NCBI RefSeq assembly: GCF_027594865.1
Contig: NZ_CP089391.1
Coordinates: forward strand, 2,324,501-2,388,500
DNA length: 64,000 nucleotides
DNA from: Bradyrhizobium xenonodulans
GTDB taxonomy: Bacteria; Pseudomonadota; Alphaproteobacteria; Rhizobiales; Xanthobacteraceae
Reading direction: 5' to 3'
In this document: positions 34,217 to 42,780 of the stretch, piece after piece
Numbering within the stretch: the stretch's first letter is position 1
Layout: the number at the start of each line of letters is the position of its first letter
Position numbers and translations under genes: made by a program
Notes under the pieces: generated by a model
The model's input: the letters and a program-made list of their open reading frames with translations, nothing else
Database searches by the model: none
Told to the model about the DNA's origin: nothing

Positions 34217-35761
34217 ATGAGCGAAACGTCAAACTTCCTCGGCATCGTCTCCGGCGATCGCCGCCGTACCCACACCGAAGTCGCGGCCCGCGCCGACCGC
34301 ATCGCGAGCGGTCTCGCCAGGATCGGCGTCCGGCAGGGCGATTGCGTCTGCATGCTGATGCGCAACGACATCGCCTTCCTCGAAGCCGCCTACGCCGCGA
34401 TGCGGCTCGGAGCCTATGGCGTGCCGATCAACTGGCACTTCAAGCCGGAGGAGATCAACTACATCCTGAACGACACCGGCACCTCCGTGCTGATCGGACA
34501 TGCCGACATGCTGCACGCCTTGCGCGATGCGATTCCGAAAGGCGTTACCGTGCTCAGCGTGCCGACGCCGCCGGAGATCCTGTCGAATTACAAGATTGAT
34601 CCCGATCACCTGACGACGCCGGACTTCGCGATCGATTTCGAGCCCTGGCTCGCGCAACACCAGCGCTATGACGGCCCGGTCGTGCCGCAGCCCATGAACA
34701 TGATCTACACCTCGGGCACGACAGGCCATCCCAAGGGCGTGCGGCGCAACGCGCCGACAGCGGAGCAGCAGGCCGCCGGCGAGCGCATGCGCGCGATGAT
34801 CTATGGGCTCAAGGCCGGCGCCCGCGCGATCCTGCCGGGGCCGCTCTATCACTCCGCGCCGAATTCCTTTGGCATTCGCGCGGGAAAACTCGGCGGCGCG
34901 CTGGTGCTGATGCCGCGCTTCGAGGCGGAAGAATTCCTGGAGCTGATCGAGCGCTACAAGATCGACACCATCTTCATGGTGCCGACCATGTTCATCCGCC
35001 TGATGAAGCTGCCGGAGGAGGTGCGCAAGCGGTACGACGTCTCCTCGCTCCGCCACATCATCCATGCCGCAGCTCCCTGTCCGGCCGACGTCAAGCGCGC
35101 CATGATCGAGTGGTGGGGGCCGGTGATCTACGAGTTCTACGGCTCGACCGAATCCAGCGCCGTCACGTTTGCGACCTCCGAGGACGCGCTGAAGAAGCCC
35201 GGCACCGTCGGAAAAATCTCGCCCGGCGCCGAGCTGCGCTTTCTCGGTGAGGACGGCCGCGAACTGGGCGTGGGCGAGATCGGCGAGATCTATTCGCGCA
35301 TGGCCGAACTCGCCGATTTCACCTACCACAACAGGCCGGAGAAGCGCGCCGAGATCGACCGCGACGGCTTCATCACCTCCGGCGACGTCGGCTATATCGA
35401 CGCGGACGGGTATGTTTTCATCTGCGACCGCAAGCGCGACATGGTGATCTCGGGCGGCGTCAATATCTACCCGGCCGAGATCGAATCCGTGCTGCATGCC
35501 GTGCCCGGCGTGCATGATTGTGCCGTGTTCGGCATCCCCGATGCCGAATTCGGCGAGGCGCTGATGGCGGTGGTCGAGCCGCTGGCCGGCGTCACACTCG
35601 ATGCCGCCGACGTCCGTGCGCGGCTGAAGACCTCGCTCGCCGACTACAAGGTGCCGAAGCACATCGAGATCCGCAGCGGCTTGCCGCGCGAAGACTCGGG
35701 AAAAATCTTCAAGCGCCGCCTGCGCGATCCCTATTGGGAGCAGGCGGGGCGGAAGATTTGA
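34217..35761 (+). CDS. Acyl-CoA synthetase (AMP-dependent ligase)
   Basis: The 514-residue adenylate-forming enzyme has MIYTSGTTGHPKGVRRNAP near residue 162, IYEFYGSTESSAVTF near 310, GFITSGDVGYIDADGYVFI near 385 and the C-terminal lysine motif REDSGKIFKRRLRDPYWEQ near 490. The sequence GSTESS in place of the more common GMTE motif marks a different subgroup from the ligase at 30636. ATG 34217 begins MSETSNFLGIVSGDRRRTH; only a weak A-rich ribosome site precedes it. The gene is alone on its transcript as far as can be seen. The substrate acid is unknown. Confidence 0.91.
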   Translation: MSETSNFLGIVSGDRRRTHTEVAARADRIASGLARIGVRQGDCVCMLMRNDIAFLEAAYAAMRLGAYGVPINWHFKPEEINYILNDTGTSVLIGHADMLHALRDAIPKGVTVLSVPTPPEILSNYKIDPDHLTTPDFAIDFEPWLAQHQRYDGPVVPQPMNMIYTSGTTGHPKGVRRNAPTAEQQAAGERMRAMIYGLKAGARAILPGPLYHSAPNSFGIRAGKLGGALVLMPRFEAEEFLELIERYKIDTIFMVPTMFIRLMKLPEEVRKRYDVSSLRHIIHAAAPCPADVKRAMIEWWGPVIYEFYGSTESSAVTFATSEDALKKPGTVGKISPGAELRFLGEDGRELGVGEIGEIYSRMAELADFTYHNRPEKRAEIDRDGFITSGDVGYIDADGYVFICDRKRDMVISGGVNIYPAEIESVLHAVPGVHDCAVFGIPDAEFGEALMAVVEPLAGVTLDAADVRARLKTSLADYKVPKHIEIRSGLPREDSGKIFKRRLRDPYWEQAGRKI

Positions 35762-35792
35762 CGGTGCCGGAACAAGGGCGCTGACCACGCCC

Positions 35793-37910
35793 CTAAACCA
35801 GCTCCCCGCCGACGAACAGCAGGAACGAACGGCCCGGCACCTTGTAGATACTGTCGAACTCGAACCGCGCCCCGGACCCGCCGTCGCCGACATTGGTGTC
35901 GAGCAGCAGCGACCAGCACGGGCCTGCCGTGGTGTGCGGCAGCTTGAAGTCGACCTCACCCTCGAAACTGTTGAGGATGATCAGCACGCTGTCGTCCTCG
36001 CCATGCCGCGGGATCGCGGTTTTTCGCGCGCGGCCGTCGAGGACGATGCCAAAACATTTCAGCCAGCCGCTTTCCCAGTCGGCGCTCGACATCTCGCCGC
36101 CATTGGCATTGACCCAGACAACGTCGCGGATGTCGAGCTGGGGGTCGTGCGCGCCGGTGAGGAAGCGGCTGCGGCGCAGGATCGGATAGTCGCGGCGGAG
36201 CTGGATCACCCGCCTGGTGAAGGCGAGCAGCTTTTGCGCATCCTCGCCCAGGCTCCAGTCGAGCCAGGAAATCTCGCTGTCCTGGCAATAGGCGTTGTTG
36301 TTGCCCTGCTGGGTGCGGCCGAACTCGTCGCCGCCGAGCAGCATCGGCGTGCCCTGCGAGAGCAGCAGCGTCGCCAGCATGTTGCGCTTCTGCCGTTCGC
36401 GCAGCGCGATAATTTCCTGGTTGTCGGTCGGGCCCTCGACCCCGCAATTCCAGGAGCGGTTGCTGGAATTGCCGTCGCGGTTGCCCTCGCCATTGGCCTC
36501 GTTGTGCTTGTCGTTGTAGCTCGCCCAGTCGTTCAGCGTGAAACCGTCATGGGCGGTGATGAAGTTGACGCTGGCCCATGAGCGGCGGCCGCCCCAGCCG
36601 CCAAAGATGTCGGCCGAGCCGAGAAGCCGCGTTGCGAGCGCGGACGGCGGCGCCTCACCGCGCCAATAGTCGCGCACGGTGTCGCGATATTTGTCGTTCC
36701 ACTCCGCCCAGCCGGGCGGGAAGCCGCCGACCTGGTAGCCGCCGGGGCCGCAGTCCCAGGGTTCGGCGATCAGCTTGATGGTCGACAGTAGCGGATCCTG
36801 GTCCATCGCCTTCAAAAATCCGCTCTGCTCGTCGAAGCCGTAGACCTCGCGGGCGAGAATGGTGCCGAGATCGAAGCGGAAGCCGTCGATATGCATGTCG
36901 TCGGCCCAATAGCGCAAGCTATCCATCACCATCTGGATCACGCGCGGGTGGGACAGGTTCACCGTATTTCCGGTGCCGGTGTCGTTGATGTAGTGGCGCC
37001 GCCGGTCCGGCAGCAGGCGGTAATAGCTGGCATTGTCGATGCCCTTGAAGGACAGCGTCGGGCCGAGCTCGTTGCCTTCGGCGGTGTGGTTGTAGACGAC
37101 GTCGAGGATCACCTCGAGGCCTGCGCCGTGCAGCTTCGACACCATCTCCTTGAACTCGCGCAGACTGTTCGGCACGTCGGAAGCGTAGCGCGGGTCCGGC
37201 GCGAAGAAGCCGATGGTGTTGTAGCCCCAGTAATTGACCAGGTTCTTCTTCAGGAGATTGTCGTCATTGACGAAGGAGTGGATCGGCAACAGCTCGATCG
37301 AGGTCACGCCGAGCGATGCCAGATAGTCGATCAGCTTCGGGGTGGCAAAGCCGGCATACGTGCCGCGCAGGTTCTCCGGCACATCGGGGTGTTTCCGGGT
37401 AAACCCCTTCACATGGGTTTCGTAGATGATGGTTTCGTCCCAATGAACATCATCCCGCGCGATCTCGGCATGCCAGTCGAAGTTGGGGTCGACGACGACG
37501 CATTTGGGTACGAAAGGCGCGCTGTCGCGGTCGTCGAAGGTGAGGTCGTCGCCTGTCTCCATCTTGTAGCCGAACACGGCCGGATTCCATGTCAGGGTCC
37601 CGGCGTGGGCGCGCGCATAGGGATCGAGCAAAAGCTTGTTGGGATTGAACCTGTGACCGGCGTCGGGATGGTATGGGCCGTAGACACGGTACCCGTAGAA
37701 GGTGCCGGGTCCGACGCCGGCGATGTAGCCGTGGAAGACCTCGTTGGTATATTCCGGCAGCTCGAAACGGTGCGTCTCGCGACCCCCTTCGAACAGGCAG
37801 ACCTCCACCTTGGTGGCGTTGGCGGAGAAGACCGCGAAGTTCGTGCCCTGGCCGCTCCAATGGGCACCCAGCGGATAGGGCAGGCCTTCCTCGATGATGA
37901 AATCGGACAT
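35793..37910 (-). CDS. glgX: Glycogen debranching enzyme GlgX
   Basis: The 705-residue GH13 enzyme has an N-terminal CBM48-like domain (YPLGAHWSGQGTNFAVFSANA, split over about 11-31), then the catalytic barrel with VILDVVYNHTAEG, DGFRFDLGTILARE (nucleophile Asp), LIAEPWDCGPGGYQ (acid Glu) and FITAHDGFTLNDW (transition-state Asp). It ends in a C-terminal beta domain. GlgX hydrolyses alpha-1,6 branches of phosphorylase-trimmed glycogen. ATG 37910 has GGGGG upstream. No other glg genes are in the window, so this is an isolated copy, possibly secondary to one in a main glycogen operon. Confidence 0.94.
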   Translation of the reverse strand: MSDFIIEEGLPYPLGAHWSGQGTNFAVFSANATKVEVCLFEGGRETHRFELPEYTNEVFHGYIAGVGPGTFYGYRVYGPYHPDAGHRFNPNKLLLDPYARAHAGTLTWNPAVFGYKMETGDDLTFDDRDSAPFVPKCVVVDPNFDWHAEIARDDVHWDETIIYETHVKGFTRKHPDVPENLRGTYAGFATPKLIDYLASLGVTSIELLPIHSFVNDDNLLKKNLVNYWGYNTIGFFAPDPRYASDVPNSLREFKEMVSKLHGAGLEVILDVVYNHTAEGNELGPTLSFKGIDNASYYRLLPDRRRHYINDTGTGNTVNLSHPRVIQMVMDSLRYWADDMHIDGFRFDLGTILAREVYGFDEQSGFLKAMDQDPLLSTIKLIAEPWDCGPGGYQVGGFPPGWAEWNDKYRDTVRDYWRGEAPPSALATRLLGSADIFGGWGGRRSWASVNFITAHDGFTLNDWASYNDKHNEANGEGNRDGNSSNRSWNCGVEGPTDNQEIIALRERQKRNMLATLLLSQGTPMLLGGDEFGRTQQGNNNAYCQDSEISWLDWSLGEDAQKLLAFTRRVIQLRRDYPILRRSRFLTGAHDPQLDIRDVVWVNANGGEMSSADWESGWLKCFGIVLDGRARKTAIPRHGEDDSVLIILNSFEGEVDFKLPHTTAGPCWSLLLDTNVGDGGSGARFEFDSIYKVPGRSFLLFVGGELV

Positions 37911-38125
37911 GTGAACCCCCCAAGCCCCGATGGCCGCGACGGCAACGTCAGGGCGTCCCGAATGTTTCAAACGCCGTGCCATTCTGGTCGTCGCATGCGT
38001 CAGTTCAATGAAGCGAGAGCGGGTGACGCCATTTCAGGCAATCGCACCAGCAGGAGCCGATGGCTGCCTTCGCAGCGACGATTTTCCCACCTATATAGGT
38101 GGGGTCATTGACCGCGGAAAAAACC

Positions 38126-38530
38126 ATGACCCCCGTTTCCATCCTGCTCAACCTGCTCTGGATTCTCATCGGCGGCGCCTGGATGGCGTTCGGCTGGCTG
38201 ATCGCTGCGGTCATCATGGCCGTCACCATCATCGGCCTGCCCTGGGCGCGGGCGGCGTTCAACATCGCCGTCTACACGCTGCTGCCGTTCGGCTCGAAGG
38301 CGGTCAACCGCTACGATGTCACCGGCATGAGCGATATCGGCACCGGCCCGCTCGGGGTGATCGGCAACATCATCTGGCTCGTGCTCGCCGGCTGGTGGCT
38401 GGCGCTCGGACATCTCCTGACCGCGCTGGTTCTCGCGATCACCATCATCGGCATCCCCTTCGCCTGGGCGCATCTCAAGCTCGCGGGCATCGCGCTCTGG
38501 CCCATCGGCAAGGTGATCGTGCCGGCGTGA
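38126..38530 (+). CDS. YccF family inner-membrane protein
   Basis: The 134-residue membrane protein is built from two similar halves: about 1-60 (LNLLWILIGGAWMAFGW, then TIIGLPWARAAFNIA) and about 75-130 (IGNIIWLVLAGWWLALGH, then TIIGIPFAWAHLKLA). This is the duplicated YccF domain. Three to four hydrophobic helices are visible. ATG 38126 follows GCGGAAAAAACC. The molecular function of YccF proteins is not established; the second half ends GIALWPIGKVIVPA as in other members. No operon partner is evident. Confidence 0.88.
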   Translation: MTPVSILLNLLWILIGGAWMAFGWLIAAVIMAVTIIGLPWARAAFNIAVYTLLPFGSKAVNRYDVTGMSDIGTGPLGVIGNIIWLVLAGWWLALGHLLTALVLAITIIGIPFAWAHLKLAGIALWPIGKVIVPA

Positions 38531-38584
38531 GGATCCGCCAATGTCGGCCTTCTACGTGCTTAACGGCCTCGGAAGGAGAGAAGG

Positions 38585-38989
38585 ATGTTAGGGAAAGCGA
38601 AGGTGGCCTCCCGTCTTCCCGCCAAGGATTTGGAGCGGGCGCGGGCGTTCTATTCCGAGAAGCTCGGGCTCGACCCGCTAGAACAGCGCGAAGGTGGACT
38701 GCGCTACGTCTGCGCAAGTGGCGAGTTTGCCATTTTCATCTCGGCCGGCGTGCAATCCGGCACGCACACGCAGATGGGCTGGGAAGTCGAGGACATCGAG
38801 GCAACGGTGCGGGAGCTTCGCGCGCGCGGAGTCAAGTTCGAGGAATACGACCTGCCCGGCCTGAAGACCGTGAACGGGATCGCCGACATAGCCGGGAACT
38901 ACGCAAGCAAGGGCATCGGTGAGAGAGGCGCATGGTTCCGCGACAGCGAAGGCAACCTTCTTGGAATCGGGCAGCCTGTTCGAAGCTGA
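38585..38989 (+). CDS. VOC (glyoxalase) family protein
   Basis: The 134-residue vicinal-oxygen-chelate protein starts MLGKAKVASRLPAKDLERAR with FYSEKLGLDPLEQREGG, the first strand-helix module. It has GWEVEDIEATVRELRARGVKFE near residue 62 and FRDSEGNLLGIGQP at the C-terminus. The N-terminal metal-ligand histidine is not obvious (RLPAKD), so it may be non-metal or divergent. GGAAGGAGAGAAGG provides a strong ribosome site for ATG 38585. It is transcribed in the same direction as the yccF-like gene after 54 bp. No substrate can be named. Confidence 0.83.
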   Translation: MLGKAKVASRLPAKDLERARAFYSEKLGLDPLEQREGGLRYVCASGEFAIFISAGVQSGTHTQMGWEVEDIEATVRELRARGVKFEEYDLPGLKTVNGIADIAGNYASKGIGERGAWFRDSEGNLLGIGQPVRS

Positions 38990-38994
38990 TAGCT

Positions 38995-39085
38995 CGTGGG
39001 ATGAGCAGAGCGTAAGCGAAACCCATCAATCCGTGCGTCGATGACGAAGCATGATGGGTTTCGCAACGGCTCAACCCATCCTACG
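38995..39085. repeat. Palindromic intergenic repeat, family D
   Basis: Left arm CGTGGGATGAGCAGAGCG with CGAAACCCATCA pairs with the right arm TGATGGGTTTCG and CTCAACCCATCCTACG. Only one copy is seen in the window. It lies between convergent gene ends. Confidence 0.7.
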
Positions 39086-39105
39086 CGCTACGCGCACGGG
39101 CTTAA

Positions 39106-41799
39106 TCACCACGTGAGGCGGAAGCCGCCGGTGCCCTTGTAGCTGCGGTTAGCCGAGCTGTCGTTGAGGCTCGCATTGTAGGAGAGCTCGCCGAAGACGG
39201 CGTAGCGACCGTTGGCCCAGCTATAGACACCGCCGCCACCGATGCTGCCCCACAATCGGTCCTGCGCGTTGGCAAAGCTGGTGCCGGCGACGTCGACATT
39301 GGTGCCGTTGAGGAATTCGTAGCGCAGATTGGCGATGCCATAGATATCCGATCGCACGATGCCCGTGCCGTCGCTCCAGACATTCTGATGATTGAGCGAA
39401 AGCCCGACGCGTCCAAGCAGGCTGTCACCATCGCGCAGCGACACCGGCGCGCCGAACCGATCGGAAAAACCGTCGAAACCGACTTTCGCGTAGGAAAGTT
39501 GTGCCTGCGGCGTCAGCGAAAAGCCATTGCCGACGCCGAAGCGCTTGCCGGTTTCGGCGCTGAAGGCATAGCCGAAGCCTTCATTGCCGTGGGTCATGGT
39601 GCCGGCCAGCACGGAAGACAGGTCGCTGCGGTAGAACATCGATTGGGCCTGGCCATCGACGTAGAAGCCGTCGTCACCATACCAGGTCAGCGTCGCGCCG
39701 ACGCCCGTTCCCTCGACGCGGATACGGCCATCACCGAAGAAGGACGCGACGTTGGCGGTTGTCAGGCCGTATTGCGCGGTGAGGCCGACGATCAGCCGGC
39801 CGCGCCCGGTCTCCAGCGCAAGGCCGTCGAGGCCCGTCTGCACCTTCAGTTGGTCGGCCTTGGTGGTCGAGCCCGTGGTGTTGGAAGGCTGCAGGTCGGA
39901 ATGCCCGCCTTCAATGCGGCCCCAGAACGCCGTCGGCGTCGGCGAAGCCACGGCTGACACTGGCGCGGTGCCGGCGCGCGCCATGGCATCGCTGCCGCCC
40001 CAATAGCGGTTGCCGACGCGCTGCTGCAGGGTCGGCAACTCATTCATGCCGAGCAGGACCTGCGCGTAGTTCTCGTAAAGGGGAACGCCGGGCTGATAAA
40101 GCGGGCCGACAGGCGTCGTAGGCGGTGGATTGATCAGGGATGACCGCAGATACCAGTCGCCGTCGCCGGGCGTGCTGATGCCGTTTTGCTGAAGCGTGTA
40201 AGCATAGGCGCCGCCGACCACCGCCTGCTGGCCGTGAAACACATAATTGCCCAGCAGCGCGAACGTGCCGTTCGAGGCACCGGCGACGTCGACGACCTTG
40301 ATGCCTTCGACGGTTTGCGCGCCAACTCCGCCGACATTGGTGACGCGCAGTGTTGAGCTGCCGGAGGTGCTGCCGCCCACGATCAATTTGTCGGTCGGCG
40401 AGCCGTCGCCGCCCAGCGCCGCGTTCATGTTCAGGAAACCGCCATTCCCGACATAGTTGCCGGCAATCGTGAGGGTGGTCCCGGGCGCGCTGCCGAAGTT
40501 GACGGTGCCTGCATTGCCGAGCGAGGGGAGAGTCTGATTGAAACCGTTGAGATCGAGCGTCCCGGCCCCCGCCACGGTGTAGGCCGATGCCGCGCTGAGC
40601 GCGCCGACCGTACCGGCACGCAAGGCGCCGCCGGATATTGTCGTCGCACCGGTGTAATTATTGGCGCCTGCGAGGGTCTGCATGCCGCCGTTGAGCGTCA
40701 GCCCGCCAGTGCCGCCGATGACGCCTGAAAAAAAATCGTTTGCATTCGTCAGGGTCAGGGTCTTGGTACCGAGGGTGACGGTGCCGCTGCCGGCCAGGCT
40801 TTTAATGCTGGCGCCGCCGGCCGTCACGCCGGAAATATCGAACGTCCCGTTCGTCACGACGCGGCTCGAACTGGCGACCGAGCCGGCGCCGGCCAGCGCG
40901 AGCGCGCCGGCCTGGATGAGCGTTTCGCCGGCATAGGTGTTGTTTGCCAGCAGGCTCAGTGTGCCGGTGCCGGTCTTGGTCAGCCCGCCGACACCGGTGA
41001 ACGCGGACGTCGCATCGGTGTCGATATTGAACGCGCGGCTATCGATCGTGAGCCCGCCCGCGGCCAAATTGAGCTGTGTGCCTGAAAATCCGGCAATAAA
41101 GGGGGAATTGTTAACCCGCGCTTGCAGGATTGCATTGTCGAAATTGACCTGGGCGGCGCCGCTATTTTTTCGCAGAAAATTGGTTTCCAGCGTGCTGCCG
41201 CCACTGATGTTCAGTGTCCCGGAGGACGCGGCTGTGTTGCTCATCCTTATACCGATCGCCGCAACGACTTTCGCCCCGTTCAGAATGTTGAGCGTGCCGT
41301 TCCCTGAAAAGCCGACATAAAACGTGTTGTTGGCCAGCCATTGCGATCCGAGCCCGGTCACGGTCACGGTTCCGTTGCTTCCGGCGTTAAGTCCGATCCG
41401 CGAATTGCTGTTGCTTGTCAGCATGCTGCCATTCTGAATCGTCAGATTGGCCGACGATCCATTAGTGCCAACGACAACAGCCCCCGTTGAGCCGATCGCC
41501 GCGCCGCCGACGCCGAGCACGGTCGGATTGGGCGATGCCGTATCAATGTTGACGGTGCTGGCAGCGTTGGGAACGATCCCACCATTCCAGTTGCTGCCGA
41601 CCGTCCAGTCGTTGCTTGTCGCTCCAGTCCAGATCGTTTGGGCGGAGGCCGAGCCGGCGGACAGCGCCGCCGCGCTTGCCAGCAGCAGGGACCGCATGAG
41701 CGTTCGAGTTGTACCGGGAAGAGATCGCGTGTTCCGATTCGGACGTCCGTGAGCTTGTTGTCGGATGACGACGTCGCCCATGCATTCACGCATGCTCAT
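39106..41799 (-). CDS. Autotransporter outer-membrane beta-barrel protein
   Basis: The 897-residue type V secretion protein has a signal peptide (MRSLLLASAAALSAGSASA), a Gly/Asn/Thr-rich beta-helical passenger with passenger-associated repeats such as LTKTGTGTLSLLANNTYAG near residue 260 and LTLNGGMQTLAGANNYTGA near 370, and a C-terminal beta-barrel (about 620-897) ending in the aromatic GGFRLTW. The signal peptide begins at an internal Met (codon at 41697). The longest start (41799) would add 34 residues rich in Arg and Gln, so the true start may be 41697. The passenger may mediate adhesion or surface interaction; no protease triad was seen. Confidence 0.9.
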   Translation of the reverse strand: MSMRECMGDVVIRQQAHGRPNRNTRSLPGTTRTLMRSLLLASAAALSAGSASAQTIWTGATSNDWTVGSNWNGGIVPNAASTVNIDTASPNPTVLGVGGAAIGSTGAVVVGTNGSSANLTIQNGSMLTSNSNSRIGLNAGSNGTVTVTGLGSQWLANNTFYVGFSGNGTLNILNGAKVVAAIGIRMSNTAASSGTLNISGGSTLETNFLRKNSGAAQVNFDNAILQARVNNSPFIAGFSGTQLNLAAGGLTIDSRAFNIDTDATSAFTGVGGLTKTGTGTLSLLANNTYAGETLIQAGALALAGAGSVASSSRVVTNGTFDISGVTAGGASIKSLAGSGTVTLGTKTLTLTNANDFFSGVIGGTGGLTLNGGMQTLAGANNYTGATTISGGALRAGTVGALSAASAYTVAGAGTLDLNGFNQTLPSLGNAGTVNFGSAPGTTLTIAGNYVGNGGFLNMNAALGGDGSPTDKLIVGGSTSGSSTLRVTNVGGVGAQTVEGIKVVDVAGASNGTFALLGNYVFHGQQAVVGGAYAYTLQQNGISTPGDGDWYLRSSLINPPPTTPVGPLYQPGVPLYENYAQVLLGMNELPTLQQRVGNRYWGGSDAMARAGTAPVSAVASPTPTAFWGRIEGGHSDLQPSNTTGSTTKADQLKVQTGLDGLALETGRGRLIVGLTAQYGLTTANVASFFGDGRIRVEGTGVGATLTWYGDDGFYVDGQAQSMFYRSDLSSVLAGTMTHGNEGFGYAFSAETGKRFGVGNGFSLTPQAQLSYAKVGFDGFSDRFGAPVSLRDGDSLLGRVGLSLNHQNVWSDGTGIVRSDIYGIANLRYEFLNGTNVDVAGTSFANAQDRLWGSIGGGGVYSWANGRYAVFGELSYNASLNDSSANRSYKGTGGFRLTW

Positions 41800-42039
41800 T
41801 CCACTTTTCGTTGGATCGCGCTGCTAGAGATGAAGATGGTGCTCAGCGCGGTCCATGAAGCCCATTCGCAATGGTTAGATGGGCAGAAACATTCAGACAA
41901 GAACCGGAACGCGTTCGTCGCAAACAATCCCGGCGTGTGCCATTCGCGCAACGAAAGACGCTTAACGAAGTCTTTCGGACTATCGTCCTGCGCGTGCTGA
42001 GTTGCATTTCACAATTCCTCGCGTTGCCCGACGGGCAAA

Positions 42040-42600
42040 ACACGCCACATGAAGGTCAAGCGAGGAGTTCGAAAATATTCTGATTGACCGAATTCTTTGT
42101 TTCGGGTAAACCGCAGACCATCCTAGCCCGCAAAAGGGGCGTTTCGCGATCGTCACGATACGCAGGCCGGGATGCGATGGACGCGGCAGCGCCGGCGCGT
42201 GACGGGATGGCAGGGCGGGCAAGCCTCGTGAGCCATCGCGATCCGCGCAACGACACGGCGCGGTCACAGCGTTTCCTTTCGGCTTCGGGGGCGAGCACGC
42301 GCGAGCTTCCGAATGTTTGGGGGGACGTCCGCGGACGGCAAAAGCGTGTGGTCCTGACGCCCGGGGTCTGTGCGTCAAGGCTTGCGGTGATGGGCGGCCG
42401 ACCGGCGCGCGCATCGATCATCCGCAAGGCGACGGGGGCAATAGTGCATCGCTCCCCGGGGAGAGCGCGCCATAAGCCGTAAAACCATTGCGCAGGGAAG
42501 GCCGGGATGTCCCGGCATCACCTGTGGTCACCCCGCGTGCGTTTTCCGCGTGCGGACCCTGGGTGCCAGCCGGCGCCCCGGCCTTTCCTGCGCCCTTTCT
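42040..42600. repeat. Long dispersed intergenic repeat (boundaries approximate)
   Basis: The gap 41800-42780 holds no convincing gene. From about 42040 the sequence matches my memory of a noncoding repeat common in Bradyrhizobium/Rhodopseudomonas genomes: GGGGCGTTTCGCGATCGTCA, then GTGTGGTCCTGACGCCCGGG, CTCCCCGGGGAGAGCGCG and CATAAGCCGTAAAACCATTG, ending in the palindromic module at 42490-42593. Short ORFs across it are frame-dependent and unrelated to known proteins. The stretch 41800-42039 shows nothing recognisable. Copy number elsewhere could not be checked. Confidence 0.55.
42490..42593. repeat. Terminal-inverted-repeat module of the long repeat, possible structured RNA
   Basis: The left end GCGCAGGGAAGGCCGGG and the right end CCCGGCCTTTCCTGCGC pair in 16 of 17 positions around about 70 bp that include the direct repeat CCGCGTGCG twice (42532 and 42547 regions). 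If transcribed it folds into a long stem. It ends 188 bp before ppc. Confidence 0.7.
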
Positions 42601-42780
42601 TCTCGATGAGGGCGAAACGGACAGCAAAGCTCGGGCGCCTGGCGCCGCGAGACCGAGGACGTGTGTCCGCGCTCGCGATGTTGCCGCGCCGCCCCCAAGT
42701 TCATCTTGCACTGCGGCAGAAAAATATCGCACACTCGCCTGTGCCGGGCATCCAAGCGAGCTCGAACCAAGGAGCGAGCC

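Noticed and set aside
42084..42482. Short open frames on both strands in the gap before ppc
   Set aside because: They cover the dispersed repeat, have low-complexity Arg/Ala composition and no ribosome sites; treated as noncoding.
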